From NCBI RefSeq assembly GCF_900102905.1, contig NZ_FNFV01000002.1, positions 248,001 through 312,000 of the forward strand: a stretch of 64,000 bases of DNA, in the 5' to 3' direction. Source of the stretch: Meinhardsimonia xiamenensis. Lineage in GTDB: Bacteria; Pseudomonadota; Alphaproteobacteria; Rhodobacterales; Rhodobacteraceae. Position 1 is the first letter of the stretch. The number at the start of each line of letters is the position of its first letter. Below are positions 37,744-46,215 of the stretch, one piece after another. The notes below the pieces were generated by a model that did no database searches, was not told the DNA's origin, and worked only from the letters and a program-made list of their open reading frames with translations. A program made the translations under genes and the position numbers.

Positions 37744-38619
37744 TCAGATCTTCAGAAGCCGCCGTGCGTTCTCCTTCAGGATCAGCGGCTTGACCTCGTC
37801 TCGGATGCCGATCGTCTCGAAGTCGGCAAGCCAGCGGTCAGGCGTGATCGCCGGCCAGTCGGAGCCGAAGAGCATCTTCTTCTTGAGGATCGTGTTGGCG
37901 TATTTGACAAAGAGCGGCGGAAAATACTTCGGCGACCAGCCCGACATGTCGATGTAGACATTGGGCTTGTGCTGGGCGACGGCGAGGCCCTCCTCCGTCC
38001 ACGGAAAGGAGGGATGCGCCAGCACGATGGGCATGTCGGGAAAGTCCACCGCCACATCGTCGATGTGGATGGGGTTGGAGTATTTCAGCCGCATCCCCAT
38101 GCCGCCGCGAAGCCCCGAGCCCACCCCCGTCTGCCCGGTGTGGAAGAGCGCGATCGCCCCTTCCTCGGCGATCGCCTCGTAAAGCACATAAGCCGAGCGG
38201 TCGTTGGGGAAGAAACCCTGCATGGTGGGGTGGAACTTGAAGCCCTTCACCCCGAAGTCGCGCACGAGCCGGCGCACCTCGCGCGCGCCCATCCTGCCCT
38301 TGGCCGGGTCGATCGAGGCGAAGGGGATGAGAATGTCGGAATTCTCGGCCGCGATCCGCGCCACCTCCTCGTTGGAATAGCGGCGGAAGCCCGTCTCGCG
38401 CTCGGCATCGACGGGAAAGATCACGGCGCCGATCCGCCGCTCGCGGAAATAGGCGGCGGTCTGTTCCACCGTCGGCAGCATGCCTTCCGCGCCGGCCGGG
38501 TTCTTGAAATAGGCCGCCATGCCTGCCTGAAACTCGTTGTAGCCGTCGTCGCGGGCGGGGTTGCAGGGCTCCTCGGCGTGGGTGTGAAAGTCGATGGCAA
38601 CAAGCTCGTCGGCATTCAT
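37744..38619 (-). CDS. Amidohydrolase-superfamily protein (ACMSD-like) in the hydroxycinnamate operon
   Basis: 291-aa TIM-barrel metal-dependent hydrolase or decarboxylase of the amidohydrolase_2 (ACMSD) group. It begins VAIDFHTHAEEP, supplying the HxH metal ligands. It continues with GVKGFKFHPTMQGFFPND, PIVLAHPSFPW with the downstream His ligand, and MLFGSDWPAITPDRWL with the conserved Asp. Family members include aromatic acid decarboxylases and 4-oxalomesaconate hydratase (LigJ); which reaction it performs is unknown. It overlaps marR by four bases and precedes dctP, so it is clearly part of the ech operon. Confidence 0.88.
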   Translation of the reverse strand: MNADELVAIDFHTHAEEPCNPARDDGYNEFQAGMAAYFKNPAGAEGMLPTVEQTAAYFRERRIGAVIFPVDAERETGFRRYSNEEVARIAAENSDILIPFASIDPAKGRMGAREVRRLVRDFGVKGFKFHPTMQGFFPNDRSAYVLYEAIAEEGAIALFHTGQTGVGSGLRGGMGMRLKYSNPIHIDDVAVDFPDMPIVLAHPSFPWTEEGLAVAQHKPNVYIDMSGWSPKYFPPLFVKYANTILKKKMLFGSDWPAITPDRWLADFETIGIRDEVKPLILKENARRLLKI

Positions 38620-39104
38620 GGTTGCGCCTCCCGGCCGTCGGACTGGCTGTCGATTTCGAGATATTTCCGCAAGAGCCGCTTGAGCTCCTGCTCCTCGCGC
38701 GGGGTGAGCCCGCGGTGGCTCACCGCATCGAGGCGGGCAAAGATCGGCTGCGCCTGCGCCACCCGCGCGCGGCCCTTGGGCGTGAGGCGCAGCTCAACGC
38801 CGCGCCGGTCCGCCTCGGGCACGGATTTTTCCACCAGCCCGTCGGCTTCCATCGCCGCGATCATCTTGGCCATGTGCGCGCGCTTGATCATCAGCCGCCG
38901 CGCGAGAACCCCCTGCCGGATCCCCGGATTCTCACCGATGAGCATCAGGACGGAGATCTCGCCTGGCCGAATGCCGGTGCCGTCGAAGGCGGCATAGAAG
39001 TCGGAGAAGTTGGTCAGCTGCGCGAGGCGCAACAGAAAGCCGAGCGAATTGGCGAGCGCGCCAAGCCGCACCTCGTCATGCGTGGCGGCGGCGGTCTCAT
39101 GCAT
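38616..39104 (-). CDS. MarR-family transcriptional regulator of the hydroxycinnamate genes
   Basis: 162-aa winged-helix regulator. The recognition region is NPGIRQGVLARRLMIKRAHMAKMIAAMEADGLVEKSVPEADRRGVELRLTPKG (about residues 55-110), which includes the MarR wing. Relatives near hydroxycinnamoyl-CoA genes (CouR, FerC) are repressors that release DNA on binding coumaroyl- or feruloyl-CoA. It overlaps both neighbours (ech upstream, amidohydrolase downstream), so it is co-transcribed and autoregulated through the palindrome between ech and fcs. That effector is inferred from the family. Confidence 0.9.
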   Translation of the reverse strand: MHETAAATHDEVRLGALANSLGFLLRLAQLTNFSDFYAAFDGTGIRPGEISVLMLIGENPGIRQGVLARRLMIKRAHMAKMIAAMEADGLVEKSVPEADRRGVELRLTPKGRARVAQAQPIFARLDAVSHRGLTPREEQELKRLLRKYLEIDSQSDGREAQP

Positions 39105-39903
39105 TGCCGCCGCCTCCCGCTGGTGCCTCGACCTTTCCGGCGCGCTTCTCGAGGAAGGCGCGCAGCCGCTCCTCCGCCTCGGGTGTGGCCGAGGCGAGGG
39201 CGGACATGATCGATTCGGTGAATAGCCCGTCCTCGCTGCTCATGTCCTGGATGCGGGGCAGGGCGTTGAGAATGGCGTAGTTCGACATCGGCGCGTTCTG
39301 CGCCGTGCGCTCCGCGAGCTTCAGCGCCATCTCGAAGGCCTCGCCCTCGGGGGCGATGTAGCTCACCCCGCCCCAGCGCTCCATCTCCGCGGCCGGGACG
39401 GTGCGGCCGGTCAGCATCATGTCGGCCATGCGCGCCGCCCCGATCAGCCGGGCGATTCGCACCGAGCCGCCGCCGCCTACGAAGATGCCGCGCGAGCCCT
39501 CAGGCAAGGCGAAATAGGCGCCGGGGTCGGCGACGCGGATGTGGGTGGAGGCGGCAAGTTCGAAGCCGCCGCCCACCACCGCGCCCTGCAGGGAGGCAAC
39601 CCAAGGGATGCACCCCCGCTGGATACGGTCGAAGACGCGATGCCATGTGCGGGAGTTCTCCACCGCCTCGATCAGCGTCTTCTCCACATGCTCGGCCAGA
39701 TCAAGCCCGGCCGAGAAATGCGGCCCCGCGCCACAGATCACCGCCGCCTTCGCCTCCGCCGTGGCGCGGCTCACCGCCTCGTCGAGCGCGGCAACCACCC
39801 TGTCGCTGATGGCGTTGCGCTTCTCGGGGCGGTTGAGGGTCACGACGGCCACCGCCCCCCTCAGCTCATAGGTGACGAGCGGTGCTTCGGCGCTGGCGTC
39901 CAT
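39097..39903 (-). CDS. Enoyl-CoA hydratase/isomerase family protein, probable feruloyl-/coumaroyl-CoA hydratase-lyase
   Basis: 268-aa crotonase-fold enzyme. The oxyanion-hole residues lie in AGPHFSAGLDLAE (near 65) and LQGAVVGGGFELAASTHIR (near 110), and a candidate catalytic Glu lies in FALPEGSRGIFVGGGG (near 138). The C-terminal trimerisation helices end LRAFLEKRAGKVEAP. It diverges from a feruloyl-CoA synthetase gene, and a MarR gene lies in the same operon. The likely reaction is hydration and retro-aldol cleavage of feruloyl-CoA or coumaroyl-CoA to vanillin or 4-hydroxybenzaldehyde plus acetyl-CoA. The sequence differs from the Pseudomonas Ech type, so the call depends on context. Confidence 0.85.
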   Translation of the reverse strand: MDASAEAPLVTYELRGAVAVVTLNRPEKRNAISDRVVAALDEAVSRATAEAKAAVICGAGPHFSAGLDLAEHVEKTLIEAVENSRTWHRVFDRIQRGCIPWVASLQGAVVGGGFELAASTHIRVADPGAYFALPEGSRGIFVGGGGSVRIARLIGAARMADMMLTGRTVPAAEMERWGGVSYIAPEGEAFEMALKLAERTAQNAPMSNYAILNALPRIQDMSSEDGLFTESIMSALASATPEAEERLRAFLEKRAGKVEAPAGGGGNA

Positions 39904-39934
39904 CGAACCCTTTCCCTGGCATCAGGCGACTGGA

Positions 39935-39958
39935 ATTTTGTTTCCAAGTAGACAAAAT
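39935..39958. promoter_or_regulatory. Putative MarR operator between ech and fcs
   Basis: ATTTTGT (39935-39941) and ACAAAAT (39952-39958) are perfect 7-base inverted arms separated by 10 bases, making a 24-bp operator-sized palindrome. It is A+T-rich in a GC-rich genome, lies 32 bases from the ech start and 47 from the fcs start, and is the only such element in the 101-bp divergent spacer. One MarR dimer could control both promoters. Confidence 0.7.
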
Positions 39959-40004
39959 AGAGGGGCAATGTCAAGATTCGTCGGTGTCACGGAAGGAGGA
40001 GGCG

Positions 40005-41846
40005 ATGGCGTTCGATCGCAGCAAGGTCAGGTTCTGGACGCCCAGCGTGCGCCATGAGCGGCGGGGTGACGGGAGCCTCGTGATCTGGCAGGAGGAGCCC
40101 CTGGGCCCTTACCCCGTGACCATGACCGACCGCTTCATGGAATGGGCCGCGCGCGACCCCGACCGGCCCTGGATGGTGGAGCGCGATGACACCGGCGAAT
40201 GGGTCGCCACGAGCTATGGCGAGGGCGCGGCGCGCATCCGCGCCATCGCCACGGCGCTTCTGGCCGAGGGCGTGTCGGTCGAGCGCCCGCTCCTGATCCT
40301 CTCGGGCAACTCCACGAAGCACGCGCTGATGGCGCTGGGCGCCCAGCACGCCGGCGCGGCCTCGGCGGCGATCGCGCCGGCCTATGCGCTTTCGGGCGGC
40401 GAATACGCCAAGCTGCGCGATGTGGTCGGCCAGCTGACGCCCGGCATGGTGTTTGTCGAAAAGGCCGACCCTTTCCGCCCCGCCATCGAGGCGGTGATCG
40501 GCGAGGATGTGCCGGTGGTCACCGCAGAGGGCGAGGTGCCCGGGCGGCGCAACCTCTCCTTCGAAGCCCTCTGCGCCACCGCCCCGACGCCGGAGATGGA
40601 CGCCGCCCATGCCGCGCTGACCGGAGATGACATTGCCAAGTTCCTCTTCACCTCCGGCACCACCGGCGCGCCCAAGGCGGTGATCCAGACCCACCGCATG
40701 CTGTGTGCGAACCAGCAGATGGTGCGCCAGTGCTACGTCTTTCTCGAGGACATCCCGCCCGTGGTGGTGGACTGGGCGCCGTGGAACCACACCGCCTCGG
40801 GCAACAAGGTCTTCAACATGGTGATCTACAACGGCGGCACCTTCTACATCGACGACGGCCGGCCGGCGCCCGGGGCGATGGAGCGCTCGATTCGCAACCT
40901 CCGCGAGGTGGCGCCGACATGGTATTTCAACGTGCCGCTCGGCTATCAGATGCTCGCCGATGCGCTCGAGGCCGACGAGGGGCTCAGGCGGCATTTCTTC
41001 TCGCGGCTGGCAATGATGATGTATGCGGGTGCCGGCATGAGCCAGCCGGTGTGGGACCGGATCACGCGGCTCGCCGACGAGACGGTGCCGGGTGGCGTTC
41101 TCCTGGCCACGGGCTTCGGCTCCACCGAGACGGGGCCTTTTGCGCTGATGTGCATGGAGCGGCAGGAGCGACCCGGCAATGTCGGCATCCCCGCCCACGG
41201 CGTGACCTTCAAGCTCGCGCCCGAGGCCGGCAAGCTCGAGGGGCGGGTGAAGAGCCCCTCGGTCACGCCCGGCTACTGGCGCGACCCCGAACTCACCCGC
41301 GCCGCCTTCGACGAGGAGGGCTTCTACCGCTTCGGCGACGCCTTCCGCCTGGCCGACCCGGAGGATCCGGCCAAGGGCGTGTATTTCGACGGGCGGCTTG
41401 CCGAGAACTTCAAGCTTGCCTCGGGCACCTGGGTGGCGGTGGGTGCGCTGAGGTCGGGGCTTGTCGATGACTTGGGCGGCATCGCCTCTGACGCGGTGAT
41501 TGCCGGGGAGGGGCGGGAGGAGCTTGCCGCGCTGATCGTGCCGAACCTCGCCGCGCTCCGGGCCATCGCGGGCGATGCCACGCTTGAGGGAGAGGCGCTC
41601 ATCAACCACCCCAAGGTGCGGGCGGTGGCGGCCGAGCGGCTCGCCGCCCATGCCGCGCGCGCCACGGGCTCGGCCAGCCGGGTGATGCGCATCATGTTCC
41701 TTGCCGAGCCGCTTTCCTTCGATGCCGGCGAGGTCACCGACAAGGGTTCGGTCAACCAGCGCGCGGTGCTCAGAAACCGTGCCGATCTCGTCGAGCGGCT
41801 CTATTCGGACGATCCGGCGGTGATCAGGGTGGCGCCGGCGGGCTGA
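40005..41846 (+). CDS. fcs: Feruloyl-CoA/hydroxycinnamoyl-CoA synthetase
   Basis: 613-aa ANL-family acid-CoA ligase that activates hydroxycinnamates with ATP and CoA. The AMP-binding P-loop is FLFTSGTTGAPKAV (about residue 213). DWAPWNHTASGNKVFN, ATGFGSTETGPFALM (A5 motif) and the YRFGDAFR/DGRLAENFKLASG hinge region (A7-A8) are typical of feruloyl-CoA synthases (Fcs/FerA type). The ATG at 40005 has a GGAGGAGG site. It diverges from the hydratase/lyase, and both are probably de-repressed together through the palindrome at 39935. It is convergent with the SPFH gene. Confidence 0.92.
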   Translation: MAFDRSKVRFWTPSVRHERRGDGSLVIWQEEPLGPYPVTMTDRFMEWAARDPDRPWMVERDDTGEWVATSYGEGAARIRAIATALLAEGVSVERPLLILSGNSTKHALMALGAQHAGAASAAIAPAYALSGGEYAKLRDVVGQLTPGMVFVEKADPFRPAIEAVIGEDVPVVTAEGEVPGRRNLSFEALCATAPTPEMDAAHAALTGDDIAKFLFTSGTTGAPKAVIQTHRMLCANQQMVRQCYVFLEDIPPVVVDWAPWNHTASGNKVFNMVIYNGGTFYIDDGRPAPGAMERSIRNLREVAPTWYFNVPLGYQMLADALEADEGLRRHFFSRLAMMMYAGAGMSQPVWDRITRLADETVPGGVLLATGFGSTETGPFALMCMERQERPGNVGIPAHGVTFKLAPEAGKLEGRVKSPSVTPGYWRDPELTRAAFDEEGFYRFGDAFRLADPEDPAKGVYFDGRLAENFKLASGTWVAVGALRSGLVDDLGGIASDAVIAGEGREELAALIVPNLAALRAIAGDATLEGEALINHPKVRAVAAERLAAHAARATGSASRVMRIMFLAEPLSFDAGEVTDKGSVNQRAVLRNRADLVERLYSDDPAVIRVAPAG

Positions 41847-41867
41847 CGCCACCCTCTCCGGGGGCGC

Positions 41868-43427
41868 TCAGCCCTTCTTCGCCTCTCCGGCGGAGCCGCC
41901 GGTGCCCTCGAGGTTGAGCCCGATCGACTCGCCGATCTTCTTCAGCGCGGGCATGGCCACGGCCATTTCGAGCATCGAGTCGACCACCTGATTGATGGGG
42001 CCGGCCGGCGCGGGCTCGCCCGCCCCTCGGCCAAGGCCGGTGATGTGGTTGATCGAGATACCCTCGATCTTCTCGGCCGGCTTGACCGCCTCGGCGATGA
42101 TCTTCGGCATCGCCTCAAGGCGCGCGCGCTCGAGCTCGGCGGCAAGCGTCGCCTCTGACTTGAGGTTAAGCGCCTTGATCCGCGCGGCCTCCGCCTCGGT
42201 CTCGGCCGCGGCGTAGATGCGCAGCGTCTCGGCCTCCTCGCGGCGGATCACCCCGCGCGCCTTGGCCACCACCTTGTCCTTTTCCGCGGCGATGCGGGCG
42301 CGGGTGGCTTCGGCCTCGGCCTCCTGCTCGGCGGCGACAAGGGCGACGCGCCGGCGCCGCTCGGCCTCGGCCATCTGCTTGAGGGTCTCGAGCGCCTGCT
42401 CGGCGGTGACGACGGCGGCGCGCGCCGATGTCGCCTCGGCCTGGGCGCGGCTCGTCTCCTGGCTCTTGGCGGCATTCAGGATCAGCCGCTCCTGCTCGGC
42501 GATCTCGAGCGCGCGCGCCTGGGCGATCTCGGCCTCGCGGATCGCCTGTTCGCGGGCGATGCTCGCGGCCTGGATCTCCTGCTCCATGCGGATACGCGCC
42601 TCCGCCGCCTCGCGCTCGGCCTCGGCCTTGCGGCGGGCGACCTCGGCGAGTTGCTCGGCCAGGAGAAGCTCGATTTCGCGGGTCTGCGCGATCTCGGCGC
42701 GGCGTTCCTCGAGCTCGATCTCGAGCTTGCGGCGCGCGGCCTCCATCTCCGCCCGGCGCACGCTGACGGCACTTTCGGCCTCGATCTCGGCGCGCTCCTT
42801 CTTCGAGCGCGCGATCACCTCGGCAAGCTTGCGCATGCCGACGGCGTTGAAGGCGTTGTTCTCGTCGAGCGCCGAGAAGGGCGTCTGGTCGAGCGCGGTC
42901 AGCGACACGCTGTCAAGCTGCAGCCCGTACCGCCCGAGCACGTCCTTGAGCGCCTCGCGCACCTCGCGGACGAACTCGGCGCGGTTCTCGTGCAGCTCGT
43001 CCATGGTCATCTGCGCGGCCACCGAGCGCAGCGCATCCACCATCATCCCGTCGATCAACTGGGTGAGCTGATCGGGCTGAAAGGTGCGCCGCCCGAGCGT
43101 CTGTGCGGCGCGCGAGATCGCCTCGGGCTCGGGGATCACCGAGGCGTAGAACTCAGCGCCCACGTCGATGCGCATGCGATCGCGGGTGATGAGCGCATTC
43201 TCGCCCGCGCGGGTCACGTGCATGCGGATGGTCTGCATGTTCACCCGGGTGATCTCGTGAAAGAAGGGCAGCGCCAGCGTGCCCCCGTCGATCACCACCT
43301 TGCGCCCGCCGAGCCCTGTCTTGACGAGGCTGACCTCGTTGGTGGCGCGCTCGTAGAACCATGCCGCCAGCACCACCAGCACCGCGGCGATGACGAGCAG
43401 AAGAATGATCCAGCCCAGTGCGGTCAT
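41868..43427 (-). CDS. Flotillin/YqiK-type SPFH domain protein
   Basis: 519-aa membrane-anchored scaffold protein. One N-terminal transmembrane segment (about 4-24) is followed by the SPFH/band 7 domain (30-200: VVIDGGTLALPFFHEITRVNMQTIRM, LQLDSVSLTALDQTPF). A very long Ala/Glu/Arg-rich coiled coil spans about 205-450, and a short tail is GLGRGAGEPAPAGPINQVVDSMLEMAVAMPALKKIG. The architecture is that of flotillin-like YqiK proteins, which form membrane microdomain assemblies. It begins 36 bases after the vanillin dehydrogenase stop, same strand, as the last gene of the aromatic cluster. A role in organising the transporters or in membrane stress from aromatics is speculative. Confidence 0.92.
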   Translation of the reverse strand: MTALGWIILLLVIAAVLVVLAAWFYERATNEVSLVKTGLGGRKVVIDGGTLALPFFHEITRVNMQTIRMHVTRAGENALITRDRMRIDVGAEFYASVIPEPEAISRAAQTLGRRTFQPDQLTQLIDGMMVDALRSVAAQMTMDELHENRAEFVREVREALKDVLGRYGLQLDSVSLTALDQTPFSALDENNAFNAVGMRKLAEVIARSKKERAEIEAESAVSVRRAEMEAARRKLEIELEERRAEIAQTREIELLLAEQLAEVARRKAEAEREAAEARIRMEQEIQAASIAREQAIREAEIAQARALEIAEQERLILNAAKSQETSRAQAEATSARAAVVTAEQALETLKQMAEAERRRRVALVAAEQEAEAEATRARIAAEKDKVVAKARGVIRREEAETLRIYAAAETEAEAARIKALNLKSEATLAAELERARLEAMPKIIAEAVKPAEKIEGISINHITGLGRGAGEPAPAGPINQVVDSMLEMAVAMPALKKIGESIGLNLEGTGGSAGEAKKG

Positions 43428-43463
43428 CTTCGCCTCTCCTCCCTGAATTCCCTGCCCGCCGCC

Positions 43464-44939
43464 TCAGAACTGCGGCGGGAAGTGCCGACCGCCCCGGTCG
43501 AGCGTGATCCACCGCAGCTCGGTGAAGGCATCGAGCGACCAGCGCCCGCCGTAACGGCCCACGCCCGAGGCCTTCACCCCGCCGAAGGGCACATGCGGCT
43601 CGTCGTTGATGTTCTGGCAGTTGACGTGAACCATGCCCGTCTCGAGCTGGCCGGCGATACGCAGCGCCCGCGCCTCGTCGCGCGTCCAGATCGCCGCGGT
43701 CAGCCCGTACTCGGTGTCGTTGTTCAGCGCGATGGCCTCCTCCTCGGTGCGGAAGGGGCAGACGATGACCACCGGGCCGAAGGTCTCCTCGTGCCAGATG
43801 TCCATGGTGGAGTTCACATTGGTCAGCACGGTGGGCTCGACGAAGTTGTCCCACGCCTTGCCGCCGAGCTCGATGCGCGCGCCCTTGGCCACCGCGTCAT
43901 CGATGAGACGCTTCACGCGCTGGGCCTGGCGGGCGTTGACGAGCGGGCCGATGACGTTTTCCTTGTCGGCGGTGTGGCCCGTCTTCAGCCGCGCGGCGCG
44001 GGCGAGGAACTTCTTCATGAACTCGTCATAGACCGACTCCTGCACCAGCAGCTTCTCGGTGGACATGCACACCTGCCCCTGATGCATGAAGCTGCCGAAG
44101 TTGGCCGCGCGCGCCGCCGCGTCGAGATCGGCATCCTCGAAGACGATCATCGAGTCCTTGCCGCCAAGCTCCACGCAGGCCTTCTTGAGGTAGGCGCCCG
44201 CCTTGGCGGCGATGTGCCGGCCGACGGCGGTGGAGCCGGTGAAGCTGATCGCCTTCACATAGGGGTGCTCGATCATCTCGTCGCCCACCTCGGCGACGCT
44301 CTCGCGTGAGCAGGTGACGACGTTGAAGACACCGGCGGGAATGCCGGCCTCCTCGAGGATCTCGGCAAAGTAGAGGCCGCCGGCGTAGGGCGTGTCCTCG
44401 GAGGGCTTGAGCACGACGGTGTTGCCCACGGCCAGCGCGGCGGCAAAGCCGCGCGAGGTGAGGATGCCGGGCATGTTCCAGGGGCTGATGACGCTGACCA
44501 CGCCGAGCGGCCAGCGCGTTGCCATCGACAGCTTGCCATGCTCGGAGGGCAGCAGCTCGCCGGTGGAGTGGTAGCACAGCGCCGCGGCGGCGCGGAACAC
44601 CCCGGCGACATATCCCGCCTCGAACACCCCCTTGCCGTACCAGCCCCCGCCCTCGGCGACGGCGGCGGCAACGAAGTCGGGCGCGCGCCGCTCCCACACC
44701 TCGGCGACCTTCAGAAGCGCTTTCGCCCGCTCGGTGAAGGGCAGGGCGGACCAGGCCGGAAAGGCGGCCTGGGCGGCCTCGATGGCGCGGGCCATGTCCT
44801 CGCGGCTGGCATCGGGGATGCGGGCGTAGAGCGAATTGTCGGAGGGGTTGAGGTCATCGAAGGTGCGCGCAGCCGGCACCCAGCGGCCTCCGATGTACAT
44901 GCCCCGGATGGTGGGGGCGGCGGTGGTGGCGTCAAGCAT
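43464..44939 (-). CDS. vdh: Aldehyde dehydrogenase, probable vanillin/aromatic aldehyde dehydrogenase
   Basis: 491-aa NAD(P)-dependent aldehyde dehydrogenase. Catalytic residues are N155 (SPWNMP), K178 (VLKPSE), E257 (VELGGK) and nucleophile C291 (GQVCMSTEKLL). The last signature has the MSTEKLLV pattern of the benzaldehyde/vanillin dehydrogenase subgroup. With the feruloyl-CoA lyase nearby it should oxidise vanillin to vanillate or 4-hydroxybenzaldehyde to 4-hydroxybenzoate. It sits directly after the ABC importer genes on the same strand (10 bases from livF), which supports co-expression with aromatic uptake. Salicylaldehyde or benzaldehyde are possible alternative substrates. Confidence 0.9.
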   Translation of the reverse strand: MLDATTAAPTIRGMYIGGRWVPAARTFDDLNPSDNSLYARIPDASREDMARAIEAAQAAFPAWSALPFTERAKALLKVAEVWERRAPDFVAAAVAEGGGWYGKGVFEAGYVAGVFRAAAALCYHSTGELLPSEHGKLSMATRWPLGVVSVISPWNMPGILTSRGFAAALAVGNTVVLKPSEDTPYAGGLYFAEILEEAGIPAGVFNVVTCSRESVAEVGDEMIEHPYVKAISFTGSTAVGRHIAAKAGAYLKKACVELGGKDSMIVFEDADLDAAARAANFGSFMHQGQVCMSTEKLLVQESVYDEFMKKFLARAARLKTGHTADKENVIGPLVNARQAQRVKRLIDDAVAKGARIELGGKAWDNFVEPTVLTNVNSTMDIWHEETFGPVVIVCPFRTEEEAIALNNDTEYGLTAAIWTRDEARALRIAGQLETGMVHVNCQNINDEPHVPFGGVKASGVGRYGGRWSLDAFTELRWITLDRGGRHFPPQF

Positions 44940-44949
44940 GGTTGCCTCC

Positions 44950-46215
44950 TCAGGATTTGCGCCCGAAGCCGGGGCGATACGCCTCGGCCCGACGGGCGGC
45001 TTGCTCGATCTCGGCGAGGGCGGCGCGCAGGCGATCGGCGCCGCTGGCGGAGAGATCGGGCATCGGTGTCGGGGTCAGTGTGGGCGCCGAAGGCCGCGGC
45101 GCGGGCGCGGCAGGCCGGCTCGGCCCGTTGCGGGGGCTCGTGCTCGCCGCGCTCTTGCGCTCGGCGCGTGCAACGAGCTCGGCGATGGAGAGGCCGAGCA
45201 TCTCGTCTGCTTTCGAGCGGCGCGCGGCCGGGGGCGCGGGGGCGGTCGAGGGGCACGGCGGCAGTTGCGGGGCCGGCGCGGGCGCCGGCCGCGGCGGGGG
45301 AGCCTGCACCGGTGTCGCCGCCGCTGGTGCTGGTTTCGGCGGCGGCGGGGAAGTGACCTTCGCAAGCGCCGCCGCCGCGATTTCCGGGGGGCTGGGGCCG
45401 GCCGGCCTGCGCGGCGGGGCGGCGGGCGCGGCCAGTGGGCTGGCGGGAGCCGGAGCCGGGGGCGCGCTTGCCGGTGCGCGCGGTGGCGCGGCGGGTGCCG
45501 CCCTGCCGCCCGAGCCGAGATAGGCACGCTGCACGGCCGGGTCGCGCGCCAGCGCCTCGGCGCTGTCGTGGTGCACGATGTGGCCGTTCTCCAGCAGGTA
45601 GCCGCGATCGGCGATGGCGAGGCTCTGGCGGGCGTTCTGCTCGACAAGGAGAATGCCGATGCCGCTGTCGCGCACGGCCTTGAGGCTCTGGAACAGTTCC
45701 TTGCACAGGATCGGCGAGAGCCCCAGCGAGGGCTCGTCGAGCATCAGGATGCGCGGATGCGACATCATCGCCCGCCCGATCGCCACCATCTGCTGCTCGC
45801 CGCCCGACATTGTGCGCACCACCTGCCGGCGCCGCTCCCTGAGCTTGGGAAAGAGCGCATAGACGCGCTCGAGATTGCCCGCCGCCTCGTCGCGGGCATG
45901 GGCGGTGTGGGCGCCGAGGGCCAGGTTCTCCTGCACCGTCAGCTGCGGGAAGATCCCCCGCCCCTCGGGCACCAGCGCGATGCCCTGGGCGACGATCTCG
46001 TGCGGCTCCATGCCGGTGATGTCGATCCCGTCCATGAGGATCTCGCCCGAAACCCGACCCTCGCAGATGCCGGCGATCGCCTTCAGAAGCGTCGACTTGC
46101 CCGCCCCGTTGGCGCCGAGGATCACAACGATCTCGCCTGCATCGAGGCCGGCCGAGACCTCCTCGAGCGCCCGGTGCTGGCCATAGGAGACGCTGAGCGC
46201 GCGGACCTTAAGCAT
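44950..46215 (-). CDS. Liv-type ABC transporter ATPase (LivF) with a long Pro/Ala-rich C-terminal extension
   Basis: 421-aa protein. Residues 1-235 are a normal LivF nucleotide-binding domain: Walker A GANGAGKST (34-42), Q-loop region PEGRGIFPQLTVQEN, signature MSGGEQQ (136-142), Walker B ILMLDEPSLGL (156-166) and switch region VEQNA. Residues 236-421 are an extension not present in standard LivF (~235 aa). It is mostly Pro/Ala low complexity, with two short amphipathic segments (SKADEMLGLSIAELVARAERK near 335 and ADRLRAALAEIEQAARRAEAY near 393). The frame is continuous with normal codon bias, so it is not obviously a read-through artefact. It overlaps livG by eight bases. Confidence 0.92.
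   Translation of the reverse strand: MLKVRALSVSYGQHRALEEVSAGLDAGEIVVILGANGAGKSTLLKAIAGICEGRVSGEILMDGIDITGMEPHEIVAQGIALVPEGRGIFPQLTVQENLALGAHTAHARDEAAGNLERVYALFPKLRERRRQVVRTMSGGEQQMVAIGRAMMSHPRILMLDEPSLGLSPILCKELFQSLKAVRDSGIGILLVEQNARQSLAIADRGYLLENGHIVHHDSAEALARDPAVQRAYLGSGGRAAPAAPPRAPASAPPAPAPASPLAAPAAPPRRPAGPSPPEIAAAALAKVTSPPPPKPAPAAATPVQAPPPRPAPAPAPQLPPCPSTAPAPPAARRSKADEMLGLSIAELVARAERKSAASTSPRNGPSRPAAPAPRPSAPTLTPTPMPDLSASGADRLRAALAEIEQAARRAEAYRPGFGRKS

Noticed and set aside
39987-41852. 621-codon minus-strand frame opposite fcs
   Set aside because: Same reason: fcs carries intact ligase motifs and a ribosome site. The antisense frame is His/Arg-rich without motifs.
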